From contig NZ_CP121695.1 in NCBI RefSeq assembly GCF_029761915.1, positions 1,426,001-1,490,000 on the forward strand: a stretch of DNA of 64,000 bases, written 5' to 3'. The position numbers and the translations under genes are program-made. The number at the start of each line of letters is the position of its first letter. Within the stretch, counting starts at the first letter, position 1. Below the pieces are notes generated by a model. That model did no database searches and was not told the DNA's origin. It saw nothing but the letters and a program-made list of their open reading frames with translations. Origin of the DNA: Bradyrhizobium sp. CB1650 (GTDB taxonomy: Bacteria; Pseudomonadota; Alphaproteobacteria; Rhizobiales; Xanthobacteraceae). Positions 17,044-25,068 of the stretch are shown in pieces.

Positions 17044-17586
17044 GTGACGACCCAGAGTGCCGCACTACCAGCGTTCGACCGGGCCGCGAGCGGCCCCGCG
17101 CTGACCGCCTCGCTTCTCGTCACCATGATCGCGGCGGCGACGATCGCGGGCGCCTGGTTCTTCCAGCTCGTGCTGGAGATACTGCCCTGTCCGCTCTGCC
17201 TCGAGCAGCGCTACGCCTATTATCTGGCGATCCCGCTCGGCGCGCTCACGGCGTTCGCGGCCCGCAGCGGCGCGCCGCGGCCGCTGCTGCTCGCGGGGCT
17301 CGCGATCCTCGCGCTGGCGACGCTCGCCAATGCCGGGCTCGGTGGCTACCACGCCGGCGTCGAATGGGGCTTTTGGAAGGGCCCGACCGACTGCTCCGGT
17401 CCCGTCGCCAATCTCGGCAGCGCCACCGACCTGCTCTCGCGGCTCGACACCGTGAAGGTGGTACGCTGCGACGAGGTGCAGTGGCGCTTTCTCGGCATGT
17501 CGCTCGCCGGCTACAACGTGCTGATCTCGCTGTTGATGACCGGGATCGCGGCGTGGGGATTTGTGCGGACGGCGAAGCGCGCTTGA
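17044..17586 (+). CDS. dsbB: Disulfide bond formation protein B
   Basis: A 180-residue inner-membrane protein with four helices. It passes electrons from DsbA-type thiol oxidases to quinone. Both redox cysteine pairs are present: Cys49-Pro-Leu-Cys52 in the first periplasmic loop, and Cys117 with Cys142 in the second. The start is GTG at 17044; no better start lies upstream. It stands alone, directly right of the tRNA-Leu, and is followed by a palindromic repeat. A DsbA-like protein is encoded at 21656 and could be its substrate, although the two are not in one operon. Confidence 0.9.
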   Translation: MTTQSAALPAFDRAASGPALTASLLVTMIAAATIAGAWFFQLVLEILPCPLCLEQRYAYYLAIPLGALTAFAARSGAPRPLLLAGLAILALATLANAGLGGYHAGVEWGFWKGPTDCSGPVANLGSATDLLSRLDTVKVVRCDEVQWRFLGMSLAGYNVLISLLMTGIAAWGFVRTAKRA

Positions 17587-17587
17587 T

Positions 17588-17735
17588 GACCTCGCCCCGC
17601 TTGCGGGGAGAGGTCGGCGCGCAAAGCGCGCCGGGTGAGGGGGAGCCTCCGCGAGTGCGTCTGTCATCGTGATTGTGGATGCAGCCCCTCACCCCAACCC
17701 TCTCCCCGTAAGAACGGGGAAAGGGAGAGGCAAGA
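17588..17735. repeat. Composite palindromic intergenic repeat
   Basis: Several hairpins lie in series: CCCCGCTTGCGGGG; CGGCGCGCAAAGCGCGCCG; GGGTGAGGGG pairing with CCCCTCACCC; and CCCCGTAAGAACGGGG. The motif CCCTCACCCCAACCCTCTCC is a familiar dispersed element in alphaproteobacteria, by recollection. It lies between convergent genes and may serve as a terminator. Confidence 0.8.
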
Positions 17736-17740
17736 GCCAC

Positions 17741-18826
17741 CTAATCATCCACATCGTCCTGCGTGCGTCCGAACAGGTGCACGATGCCGGGGGTCGCGAT
17801 CGTCACGAACACGAAGCGCGACAAATGGTGGGCGCCGACGAAGATCGGGTCGATGTGCAGCGTCAGGGCCAGCGCCAGCATCGCGTCCATTGCGCCCGGC
17901 GCGAAGGCGACGACGACGTCGGAGAATTTCACCTGGGTGGTGAGCGCCACAATGCCGACGAAGATGCCGGACACCGCAATCGCGACCGCGAACGAGCCCA
18001 GCGCCGCGTTGATGTGGCCGGCCAGCGTCCTGATCTTCATCCGCGCAAAACGGCTGCCGATCAGCGCGCCGATGCCGACCAGCGCCACGCCGCGCACCCA
18101 GTTCGGCAGGCCGCCCTCGACCCAGCCGGCGCCATGCAGCACGCTGGAGGCGATCATCGCGCCGAACATCCAGCTCGCCGGAAATCTGATCAGCCGCAAC
18201 AGCAGCGACAGCGCCAGCGAGGCGGCGACCAGCTTCACGAGATCGAGCGGCGAGGCGATCGTCGTCGTCAGCGACGGCCCGGCGGAGGGGGCGACGCCCG
18301 CCATCGCCAGCACCAGCGGCAGCGCCGCGGTCAGGATGATGACGCGCATGGTCTGCACCACCGCGATGCCCGGCAGGTCGGCGCCGCGCTCGACCGCAAG
18401 GATCGTGATCTGCGACAGCGCGCCGGGGCTGCCGGCGAGGAACGCGGAGGTGCGGTCCCAGCCGTGGACGCGCTGGAGGTAATAGCTCGAGCCGAAGGTC
18501 GCGCAGAAAGTTGCCAGCGCAAGCAGCCCGATGGTCAGGGGATAGGCACTGACTTGCTGGATCAGATGGCGCGAGACGACCGACCCCAAGGAAATGCCGA
18601 GCAGCACCAGCACGGTCTGGGTCAGGAGCGGCGGTACCGCGAGCTGGCGGCCGGCGATCGCGGCGATTCCGACCGCCATCATCGATCCCGAGATCAGCCC
18701 GCCGGGAAGGCCCGCGACCAGAAACAAAAGCCCGCCGGCGGCACCGATGACGAGCGTCTCCACCGCGCTCAAGACCTTGGCGCGGCTCGGCCATTCGAAG
18801 GGCAGGGAGGCGGTGATTTGCTTCAC
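17741..18826 (-). CDS. AbrB-family integral membrane protein
   Basis: A 361-residue polytopic membrane protein with about ten helices, matching the duplicated Gneg_AbrB_dup (TIGR03082) layout. Its halves carry similar motifs: LPGGLISGSMMAVGIAA early and FPASWMFGAMIASSVLHGAG late. The family is often labelled ammonia monooxygenase or AbrB regulator, but both labels are historical; it is a probable transporter of unknown substrate. ASFCATFGSSYYLQR-like and FLAGSPGALSQ segments are family features. It is transcribed alone, convergent with dsbB. Confidence 0.85.
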   Translation of the reverse strand: MKQITASLPFEWPSRAKVLSAVETLVIGAAGGLLFLVAGLPGGLISGSMMAVGIAAIAGRQLAVPPLLTQTVLVLLGISLGSVVSRHLIQQVSAYPLTIGLLALATFCATFGSSYYLQRVHGWDRTSAFLAGSPGALSQITILAVERGADLPGIAVVQTMRVIILTAALPLVLAMAGVAPSAGPSLTTTIASPLDLVKLVAASLALSLLLRLIRFPASWMFGAMIASSVLHGAGWVEGGLPNWVRGVALVGIGALIGSRFARMKIRTLAGHINAALGSFAVAIAVSGIFVGIVALTTQVKFSDVVVAFAPGAMDAMLALALTLHIDPIFVGAHHLSRFVFVTIATPGIVHLFGRTQDDVDD

Positions 18827-18928
18827 GCCGCCTTATGACAAATCAGCGGGAGGCGCACAATTGCGGCTAGGTCATGCCGCAATGCGCACGCCTCCCGCCG
18901 AAATGCGACGTGGAGGATTGTGAAGGAT

Positions 18929-19198
18929 TTACTTCTTGTCGGCGGGGGCGGCGGTGCCCGCCTTCGCGCTCTTGATGCATTCGGAGCGGAATTTCTTGCG
19001 CTCCTTGCCGTGCAGGCCCTTGGCATCCGCCTGTTTGGAGCATTCGAGCGACTCGGCCGAGCGCTCCTTCGGCGCCTTCTTGTCGGCGGGAGCAGCGGTA
19101 TCGGTCTTGGCGGCCGGCGCGGTGGTTTGCGCAAAGGCGGTGCCGGTGGCGAGCAGGGAGACGAGGGCGACGGCGGCGAGGCGCGAGGCGAGATTCAT
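18929..19198 (-). CDS. PsiF-family small secreted protein
   Basis: An 89-residue periplasmic protein. The signal peptide ends at AFAQ (residue 24). A low-complexity Ala/Thr/Lys/Pro linker follows, then one PsiF repeat (CSKQADAKGLHGKERKKF ending SEC) with a conserved Cys pair. A short APADKK tail repeats the linker. PsiF is phosphate-starvation-inducible in E. coli; its function is unknown. The frame is open upstream to 19948, but only the part from the ATG at 19198 is protein-like. It lies divergent to the next small secreted Cys-pair protein. Confidence 0.85.
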   Translation of the reverse strand: MNLASRLAAVALVSLLATGTAFAQTTAPAAKTDTAAPADKKAPKERSAESLECSKQADAKGLHGKERKKFRSECIKSAKAGTAAPADKK

Positions 19199-19364
19199 GG
19201 CGTTGCACTCTGGGTTGCAAGTTTCCGAGGGCCGCGAACGTCGGCTCGCGATGCTGAACGCCACATGAATAACCCGCGCGAGAGCGTCACTATATTTTGG
19301 CCGAGAGCGGCATCGCTTCCTTGTCGGAAGCCGCCGGCACGCTAGGATAGCAATCCTCATTTCA

Positions 19365-19380
19365 CTTCCCTCGAGGGAAG
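19365..19380. promoter_or_regulatory. Perfect 16-bp palindrome upstream of the small secreted protein gene
   Basis: CTTCCCTCGAGGGAAG is its own reverse complement. It lies 19 bp upstream of the ATG at 19400 and abuts the ribosome site (AAGGAGGAG), which sits in a GACCAAGG direct repeat. It could be a dimeric regulator site or an mRNA hairpin controlling translation. Confidence 0.4.
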
Positions 19381-19399
19381 ACCAAGGAGGAGACCAAGG

Positions 19400-19888
19400 A
19401 TGACCATTCAAGCCAAATTGTTGTGCGCCGCTGCCGTTTCGGGATTCGCCGCGCTGGTGGCGACCGCGCCGGCGCAGGCGCTGACCACGCAGGAGTGCAG
19501 CGCGAAATACCAGGCCGCCAAGAAGGACGGCACGTTGGGCACCATGAAGTGGAATGATTTCCGCAAGGCCCAGTGCGGCGCGGATGTCACCCCCGCCGCT
19601 GCGCCGACCGCGGCCGCTCCCGCGGCTCCCGCCGAGCCGAAGCAGGCGAAGAAGCAGGCCGCTCCCGCCGCCGCGCCGGCGCCGACCCTGCCGGCGGGAC
19701 CTGCAATCTACCCGAATGCCGTCGATCCGAAATACGCCAAAGAGACCGCCGGCAAGGCTCGCCTGCACACCTGCGTCGACCAGTACAATGCCAACAAGAC
19801 GACCAACGGCAACGGCGGCATGAAGTGGATCGAGAAGGGTGGCGGCTACTATTCGGAATGCAACAAGCGCCTGAAGGGCGCTGCCTGA
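19400..19888 (+). CDS. Secreted protein with two Cys-pair modules, function unknown
   Basis: A 162-residue periplasmic protein. The signal peptide ends at AQA-LTT (about residue 27). Two related modules follow, each starting CxxxYxAxK, carrying MKW in the middle and ending in Cys: residues about 33-59 and 124-153. An Ala/Pro/Lys-rich linker and a GPAIYPNAV segment lie between them. The Cys-to-Cys pattern resembles a stretched PsiF repeat, and a PsiF gene is its divergent neighbour. Each module probably holds one disulfide. A strong AAGGAGGAG ribosome site precedes the ATG. No enzyme motif seen. Confidence 0.8.
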   Translation: MTIQAKLLCAAAVSGFAALVATAPAQALTTQECSAKYQAAKKDGTLGTMKWNDFRKAQCGADVTPAAAPTAAAPAAPAEPKQAKKQAAPAAAPAPTLPAGPAIYPNAVDPKYAKETAGKARLHTCVDQYNANKTTNGNGGMKWIEKGGGYYSECNKRLKGAA

Positions 19889-19905
19889 GGCTCGATGTGA
19901 TGCGA

Positions 19906-19928
19906 TGGCCGGAGCAGTGCTCCGGCCA
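19906..19928. terminator. Hairpin between convergent genes
   Basis: TGGCCGGAGC, loop AGT, GCTCCGGCCA: a perfect 10-bp stem 18 bp after the stop codon of the secreted-protein gene and before the end of the convergent TetR gene. No long T-run, so termination strength is uncertain. Confidence 0.6.
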
Positions 19929-19948
19929 ATTCGCTCAAGTCCAATCAT

Positions 19949-20497
19949 CTAGTCCAGCAGCTTCTCGGCCGACTTCGCCACGAGCTGCGAGCGCTTGCGC
20001 GGGCCGCGCTCGACGAACAAGAGGCTCTGGCCGAAGATGAAGCAGTAGAACAGGAAGGCCTGCGCGTCGGCCTCCTCAGTCGCAAGCCCGTTGGCGCGAT
20101 AGAGCTCGCCGACGTGTTTCAGCCGCGCCGCATCCACGCTCGCCACGGCCGCCGCAGCATTCTCATCCGCGCGGGCCCACTGCCGGATCGCGAGCTCGAT
20201 CGCCATGCCTTCGGGATTCAGCCGCTCGGAATAAAGCTGGATCAGTGCCTTCAGTCGTTCGCGCGGCTCTTGTCCGTCGAGGCTCGTCTGCTGCGCGATC
20301 GCTGCGATGCGCCCCTCGCGCCAGCGCTCGAGCATGGCATCGAGCAGCGCGGCGCGATCGGCGAAGCGGCGGTAGAAGCCGCCTTTGGTAACGCCGAGAT
20401 TCTTGGCGAGCACCTCGACCCGGACCCCCTCGACTCCCGAGCGGGCGAGCTCGCTAAACCCCGCCTCGACCCAGACATCGCCTTTGCCGTCACTCAT
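19949..20497 (-). CDS. TetR-family transcriptional regulator
   Basis: A 182-residue one-domain-plus-core repressor. The N-terminal helix-turn-helix is clear (VEVLAKNLGVTKGGFYRRFA, about residues 24-43). The C-terminal ligand domain is all helical and Ala/Glu rich. It is divergent from two thioesterase genes, and the 113-bp gap holds two matching palindromes, so it very likely represses both itself and the thioesterases. The ligand is probably an acyl-CoA or related compound; this is inferred from the neighbours. Confidence 0.9.
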   Translation of the reverse strand: MSDGKGDVWVEAGFSELARSGVEGVRVEVLAKNLGVTKGGFYRRFADRAALLDAMLERWREGRIAAIAQQTSLDGQEPRERLKALIQLYSERLNPEGMAIELAIRQWARADENAAAAVASVDAARLKHVGELYRANGLATEEADAQAFLFYCFIFGQSLLFVERGPRKRSQLVAKSAEKLLD

Positions 20498-20519
20498 GAA
20501 GGAAGCCTCACCGGTTCTT

Positions 20520-20570
20520 GATACGGTGCCGTATTGCTAGCGCGTCTCCGGCCTGATACGCTACCGTATC
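20520..20570. promoter_or_regulatory. Twin TetR operator palindromes
   Basis: Two related palindromes share GATACGN(3-4)CCGTAT: one at 20520-20534 (GATACGGTGCCGTAT) and one at 20555-20570 (GATACGCTACCGTATC). Their centres are 35 bp apart. They lie in the divergent promoter region between the TetR gene and the first thioesterase gene. Confidence 0.8.
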
Positions 20571-20610
20571 AAAATCAAAAGGCAGATGACCAAAGAGGGC
20601 GGGAATTGCG

Positions 20611-21039
20611 ATGGAGCAGGACGCGACCTATCGCGGCACGGTCTATCCGTGGCAGTGCGACCATGTCGGCCACATGAACATCATGTGGTATGTCGGCAAA
20701 TTCGATGAGGCCAATTGGAATCTGTTCGCACGGCTTGGGCTGACGCCGAGTTACCTGCGCAGCTCCGGACGCGGCATGGCGGCGGTGCAGCAGAACATCA
20801 GCTACAAGCGCGAGCTGCTCGCCGGCGACATCGTCGCGATCCGCAGCGTGCTGCTCGAGATCCGCGGCAAATCGATCCGCTTCCGGCACGAGATGACGAA
20901 TGCCGAGACCGGCGAGATCGCGGCGACCTGCGAGATCACCGCCGTGCACATGGACAGGACGGCGCGCAAGTCTACGCCGTTCGCGGCTGCGCTCCGCAAG
21001 ACCGCCACGAAGCATCTCGCTGAACCGGCCGAGGCCTAG
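20611..21039 (+). CDS. Acyl-CoA thioesterase, 4-hydroxybenzoyl-CoA thioesterase/YbgC-like hot-dog fold
   Basis: A 142-residue cytoplasmic hot-dog protein. The typical early motif WQCDHVGHMNIMWYVGKFDEA (residues about 13-33) supplies the catalytic aspartate position of the FcbC/YbgC group. A second feature is SYKRELLAGDIVAIRS. It should cleave an acyl-CoA thioester. The gene is the first of a two-gene unit, 3 bp before a second thioesterase, and is likely under control of the divergent TetR protein. Confidence 0.85.
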   Translation: MEQDATYRGTVYPWQCDHVGHMNIMWYVGKFDEANWNLFARLGLTPSYLRSSGRGMAAVQQNISYKRELLAGDIVAIRSVLLEIRGKSIRFRHEMTNAETGEIAATCEITAVHMDRTARKSTPFAAALRKTATKHLAEPAEA

Positions 21040-21042
21040 GCG

Positions 21043-21486
21043 ATGGCTGCGTTCGAGCCGAAAAATCCGGACTACCGTGCCGCCGCCACGGCGCTGTTCG
21101 AGGGACAGCCGGCGATGCGCGCGCTCGGCATCTCGATCGTCCGCCTCGCGCCGGGCGAGGTCGAGCTGGCGATGTTGTATTCGTCCGCCTTCACGCAGCA
21201 GAACGGTTTCGTTCACGCCGGCATCATCACGGCAGGGCTGGACAATGCCTGTGGGGTTGCCGCCTTCACCTTGATGCCGCAGGAGGCCGGCATTCTCACC
21301 GTCGAGTTCAAGACCTCGCTGCTTGCGCCTGCCCGCGGCGAACGCTTCACCGTCAAGGCCGAGGTCGTCAAACCGGGCCGCACGCTGACATTCTGCGAGG
21401 CCAAGGCCTTTACCGAGCATGACGGCAAGACTACCGTGATCGCCGCAATGACCGGCACGCTTATGGCGATGCAGCCCCGCGGGTAG
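21043..21486 (+). CDS. PaaI-family thioesterase
   Basis: A 147-residue hot-dog thioesterase. The family motif NGFVHAGIITAGLDNACGVAA (about residues 51-71) carries the catalytic N/G-x-x-H-G/A-G region, and LTVEFKTSLLAPARGE is the typical core strand. It is co-transcribed with the preceding thioesterase (3-bp gap). Two different hot-dog enzymes under one repressor suggest a paired role in clearing acyl-CoA intermediates, for example during fatty-acid or aromatic-acid breakdown. Substrate unknown. Confidence 0.85.
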   Translation: MAAFEPKNPDYRAAATALFEGQPAMRALGISIVRLAPGEVELAMLYSSAFTQQNGFVHAGIITAGLDNACGVAAFTLMPQEAGILTVEFKTSLLAPARGERFTVKAEVVKPGRTLTFCEAKAFTEHDGKTTVIAAMTGTLMAMQPRG

Positions 21487-21655
21487 CTTTTGCAGGCGCC
21501 GCGCGCGTCCTCCACGTCGCGCGGCGACTGACAAGCCTGCCGGTGCGATCACGCTGCAGGTGCGATGACAATGTCGCCGCGACGCTCTATATGACGCGTA
21601 ACAATTTCCGGTTCTGAACCGTATCAGCGGCGATGGGACCGAAACGGGACGAGAT

Positions 21656-22318
21656 ATGACTGGATCCAGGAAGAACAGCGGCATTGTGCCGACGCGTCGC
21701 GCGGCGCTGACGCTGATTGGGGCCGGCGCCCTATCGGCGGGGGGCGTCGCCACGGCGCACGCGGCGGTCGATGGTGACGAGGTGCTGACCGAGACCAAGG
21801 TGCTGCGCGACCCCGACGTTCCCGTTGCCGGCAATCCCAATGGCGACATCACCATCGTCGAATGGTCGGATTACAATTGTCCCTATTGCCGCAAGCTCGA
21901 GCCCGAGCTGCGCCAGGTCGTTCAGGACGACGGCAAGGTGAGGCTGGTGCTGAAGGACTGGCCGATCCTCGGTCCGGTCTCGATCACGGCGGCGCGAATC
22001 GCGCTCGCGGCGAAATTCCAGGACAAGTATCACCAGGCCCATGACGCCATGATGGGCGTCAGCTCGCGCCTGACCGAGCCGCGCATCGATGAGCTGCTGG
22101 CCGGCGCCGGCATCGACATGGATCGCCTGAAGCGCGACCTCACCGCACGCGCCAGGGATATCGACGCCGTCCTCAAGCGCAACAACGACCAGGCCGAGGC
22201 CTTCGGCTTCCGCGGCACGCCGTCCTTCATCGTCGGCAAATTCCGCGTGCCGGGCGTGCTGACCATGACCGAGTTCGAGCAGGTCATTGCCGACGCCCGC
22301 AAGGCCAAGATGAACTGA
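21656..22318 (+). CDS. DsbA-family thiol:disulfide oxidoreductase, Tat-exported
   Basis: A 220-residue periplasmic protein. A twin-arginine signal is likely (TRRAALTLIGAGALSAGG, Arg14-Arg15). The thioredoxin domain has Cys75-Pro-Tyr-Cys78, and the cis-proline loop is in RGTPSFIVG (about residues 184-192). It resembles the DsbA/ScsC/BdbD type (DSBA_2/thioredoxin_4), which oxidises or isomerises exported proteins. It is monocistronic and followed by a strong terminator. DsbB, encoded 4 kb to the left, could recycle it. Confidence 0.88.
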   Translation: MTGSRKNSGIVPTRRAALTLIGAGALSAGGVATAHAAVDGDEVLTETKVLRDPDVPVAGNPNGDITIVEWSDYNCPYCRKLEPELRQVVQDDGKVRLVLKDWPILGPVSITAARIALAAKFQDKYHQAHDAMMGVSSRLTEPRIDELLAGAGIDMDRLKRDLTARARDIDAVLKRNNDQAEAFGFRGTPSFIVGKFRVPGVLTMTEFEQVIADARKAKMN

Positions 22319-22361
22319 CAAGATGAACTGATCTGCGCACCGCACTGATCGCGGCCAACAC

Positions 22362-22396
22362 AAAGGCGCCGCCGCGGATCGCGACGGCGCCTTTTT
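22362..22396 (+). terminator. Rho-independent terminator of the DsbA-like gene
   Basis: AAAGGCGCCGCCGCG pairs across a short loop with CGACGGCGCC, followed by TTTTT, 43 bp after the stop codon. It may also work for the converging small gene because the stem is flanked by A-run and T-run. Confidence 0.85.
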
Positions 22397-22411
22397 CGCG
22401 TTCGAGCGATG

Positions 22412-22618
22412 CTACTTCGACGAGATCCGGACCCAGTCCTTGTGCGCGCGATCGCGCAGCGCGTCCCAATCGGCCTTGGCGACGTCCCAGTTCACGAGGG
22501 TGCGATTGGCGGCCGCGACCTCCCCGTTGGCGACCGAGGACGTCTGCATGGAGTCATAGACGTAGACGCCGCAAACCAAGAGCAGCGCGCCCAGGATCAT
22601 TCCGAAAAAAGTCTGCAT
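22412..22618 (-). CDS. Small membrane-anchored protein, function unknown
   Basis: A 68-residue protein. An N-terminal hydrophobic helix (FFGMILGALLLVCGVYVYD, residues 4-22) anchors a short polar domain containing NWDVAKADWDALRDRA. The ATG at 22618 follows a good GGAGG ribosome site; the open frame upstream of it is not protein-like. Small proteins of this layout are common in Bradyrhizobium, by recollection, with no known role. Confidence 0.7.
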   Translation of the reverse strand: MQTFFGMILGALLLVCGVYVYDSMQTSSVANGEVAAANRTLVNWDVAKADWDALRDRAHKDWVRISSK

Positions 22619-22700
22619 TGGTGAACCTCCGGTGACCGGCGATAACGTCGGCCCGGAATGATGGTTCCGCGACACCGCGGCGCCGGCAAGGACGGATTGT

Positions 22701-23777
22701 TCATCCCCCGTTCAGCCATTGCAGCAGCTCTGCATTGATCTCGCGCGGATAGCAGTGGCTGAGATCATCGATCTCGCGATAGGTCACGTCGGCGCCGGCG
22801 GCCGCCAGCGCCGCTTGCGTCTGCCGCGCCGTCTGTACGGGAAACATCCAGTCGAGCTTGCCGTGAGTGATGAAGATCGGCAGGCCCTGCATGCGCGCGG
22901 CATCGGCCATCTCCGCCATCAGCGGATGGAAGGTCGCCGCGACCGGCGCTAGATGCGTGAAGGGCGAGGCGCCGTCGAGACCGGTGACGTAGCAGAAGGT
23001 GCCGCCGTCGCTCATGCCGGTCAGCAGCAGGCGTGCGGCATCGATGGTCCAGCGGCTGCGCACGGTCTCGAGAATGCGCATGAGATTCGGCGTGTCGGTA
23101 TCGTCGCCCATCAGCGCCCAGGTCGGGCCGGTCGCGGTTGGCGCAACCAGGATCGCGCCCAAGCTGCGCGCGTCGCGCAGCCAGCTCCACAGGAAGCCGC
23201 GACCGTTGCCGCTGCCGCCATGCAGCGCCATCACCAGAGGCATGGCGCGATCGTGCCTGTAATATTCGGGTACGTAAACGGAAAAGCCGCCGCGGCTGCC
23301 TGGCTCGTTCTGATCGTGGAATATACCGATGTGCTCGCTCGCGCCGGCGGCAAGCCGCGTCAGCAGGTCTTCATCCTCGCGTGTCGAGGCGCTGAGGAAG
23401 AAACTGCTCACCGGCGGAAATTTTGCCGCGAGCGGATAGAGCGCCTCCTGCGCGCGGGGCACATGGCGCAGCGCGCGGAACACGGCGACCAGATCGCCGT
23501 TGCCGCGCTCGACTTCGCGCAAGCCAGCGAAGGCGGCTAGCGTTTCGTCGCAGGCGCGCTCCATCAGGTTGCGAAGTGCAGCGAACTGCTCCGGCCATTC
23601 GCCGATGCCAGCGCGCGCCGCCTGCAACGCCGCGTCGGGATCACCGATTGCGTTCATCACCGAACCGAAGGTCGGCGGATGCAGGTGCCGGCCGACGAAA
23701 CCGAGCGCTTCCAGCGCATTGAGCAGCGACGGCAGCACGGCCACGATGTCGTCCACCACGGCCTCGGTCATTGCCAT
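22701..23777 (-). CDS. Alpha/beta-hydrolase esterase (phospholipase/carboxylesterase type)
   Basis: A 358-residue protein. The N-terminal 145 residues are helical and of unknown function. An alpha/beta hydrolase domain follows, with the oxyanion-loop motif ALHGGSGNGRGF, the nucleophile elbow GMSDGG (Ser) and a late ITHGKLDWMFPV...SHCYP that supplies Asp and His. No signal peptide, so it is probably cytoplasmic. The gene is followed upstream on the same strand by the HtrA-like pseudo-protease (28-bp gap), so the two are probably co-transcribed in the order HtrA-like then esterase. Confidence 0.82.
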   Translation of the reverse strand: MAMTEAVVDDIVAVLPSLLNALEALGFVGRHLHPPTFGSVMNAIGDPDAALQAARAGIGEWPEQFAALRNLMERACDETLAAFAGLREVERGNGDLVAVFRALRHVPRAQEALYPLAAKFPPVSSFFLSASTREDEDLLTRLAAGASEHIGIFHDQNEPGSRGGFSVYVPEYYRHDRAMPLVMALHGGSGNGRGFLWSWLRDARSLGAILVAPTATGPTWALMGDDTDTPNLMRILETVRSRWTIDAARLLLTGMSDGGTFCYVTGLDGASPFTHLAPVAATFHPLMAEMADAARMQGLPIFITHGKLDWMFPVQTARQTQAALAAAGADVTYREIDDLSHCYPREINAELLQWLNGG

Positions 23778-23805
23778 GTCCTCGCCTGATGCCGGCTCTG
23801 TCTGC

Positions 23806-24777
23806 TTAGTGCAGTTTCGGCGCCTTCAAGAGCTTGAAGCGGTCGGTCGACATCACCGTGACGTCGAAGGTGACGCCTTCGTGGTGCACCGTCAGGGGCA
23901 CGTCGACGCCGGCGGCGCCGAGCGCCCACATCTTTCGATAGAAGTCGGTCTGGCTCGTCACCTTGTCGCCATCGACCGCGAGAATGACGTCGCCGGTCTT
24001 GAGTTCGGCACGGGCGGCCGGGCCGTTGGAGGAGATCCCGATCACGACCACGCGGTTGTCGATCTCGGTCGAGTAGAGCCCGAGCCAGGGCCGCGCCGGC
24101 TTGTTGACACGGCCGAATTTGCGGAGATCGTCGAGGATCGGCTTCAACAGGTCGATCGGCACGATCATATTGACGTGCTCGGCCTTGCCGTCGCGTTCGC
24201 GCTCGAGCTGGAGTGAGCCGATCCCGATCAATTCGCCGCGCTCATTGAGCAGGCCCGTGCCGCCCCAATTCGGGTGGGCAGGGTAGGTGAAGAGGGCTTC
24301 GTCGAGCAGATATTCCCAGTAACCGGCGAATTCCTGCTTGGCGACGATCTGGCTCGCGACCGATCGCGTGCGTCCGCCGGCGCCGCCGACCACGACGCGA
24401 TCGCCGGTCCGGGTCGCCGCCGACGTGCCGAGCGGCAGCGGCTCGATGTCGAGCCGGCCGAGCGCCTGCACCAGGCCGAAGCCGGTGACGGAATCGAAGC
24501 CGAGCGCATGTCCTTCCACCACGCGCCCGTCGGCGAGATGCAGCCAGACCGATTCCGCCTCGGTGATGAGATAGCCGATGGTGAGCACCAGCCCGTCGTC
24601 GATCACGACGCCATTGCCGGCGCGCTCGGTGCCCAGCGTCTCGGCGCTGAAGGCGTCCGGCGGGATGATGGCGTGCAGCCCGACGATGGAGGCGAGCGCG
24701 CGGTCGAGGTCGAAACCGTAGTCGCTCGCGCGCGGCTGGTTGGCCGGCGGTACGCGCCATTCGGTCAGAGCGGGCAT
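23806..24777 (-). CDS. HtrA/S1C-like protein with PDZ domain, catalytic triad lost
   Basis: A 323-residue protein with the trypsin-like fold of HtrA followed by a PDZ domain (about residues 215-310, PWLGLYST... through GDVILAVDGDKV). Alignment by motif shows all three catalytic positions replaced. The histidine motif reads VLTIGYLIT (His to Tyr). The aspartate motif reads DSVTGFGLV (Asp to Gly). The serine motif reads PNWGGTGLLNERGELIGI (Ser to Trp). It lacks a signal peptide. The ATG at 24777 has an AGGAGAAC ribosome site; the longer open frame is ignored. It is likely a binding or scaffold protein rather than a protease. It lies 28 bp upstream of the esterase gene. Confidence 0.85.
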   Translation of the reverse strand: MPALTEWRVPPANQPRASDYGFDLDRALASIVGLHAIIPPDAFSAETLGTERAGNGVVIDDGLVLTIGYLITEAESVWLHLADGRVVEGHALGFDSVTGFGLVQALGRLDIEPLPLGTSAATRTGDRVVVGGAGGRTRSVASQIVAKQEFAGYWEYLLDEALFTYPAHPNWGGTGLLNERGELIGIGSLQLERERDGKAEHVNMIVPIDLLKPILDDLRKFGRVNKPARPWLGLYSTEIDNRVVVIGISSNGPAARAELKTGDVILAVDGDKVTSQTDFYRKMWALGAAGVDVPLTVHHEGVTFDVTVMSTDRFKLLKAPKLH

Positions 24778-25068
24778 GGAGTTCTCCTGATCAGCGAACG
24801 CGGCCCCTTCGTCGCGACAAGCGGACGCGCGAAGCGTTGGTAATTTAGGCCGGTGGCGGCCGTCTTGAAAGACTTGACCGCCAACAATTCCGGACGACGC
24901 TGCGTGAATTCTTCGAAAGGGGGACAGGAACTGTCTGCACAAAATTTGACGGGCATGGCGTCATACCGGCACCGGCCGCATGGCTGGTGTCCGGCCAGCG
25001 GCTGGTCGTTCACCGGCGAAGCTGCTAACCATTGCCGCTTCGTTTTGACCTAGATCACGGACCGAAGC

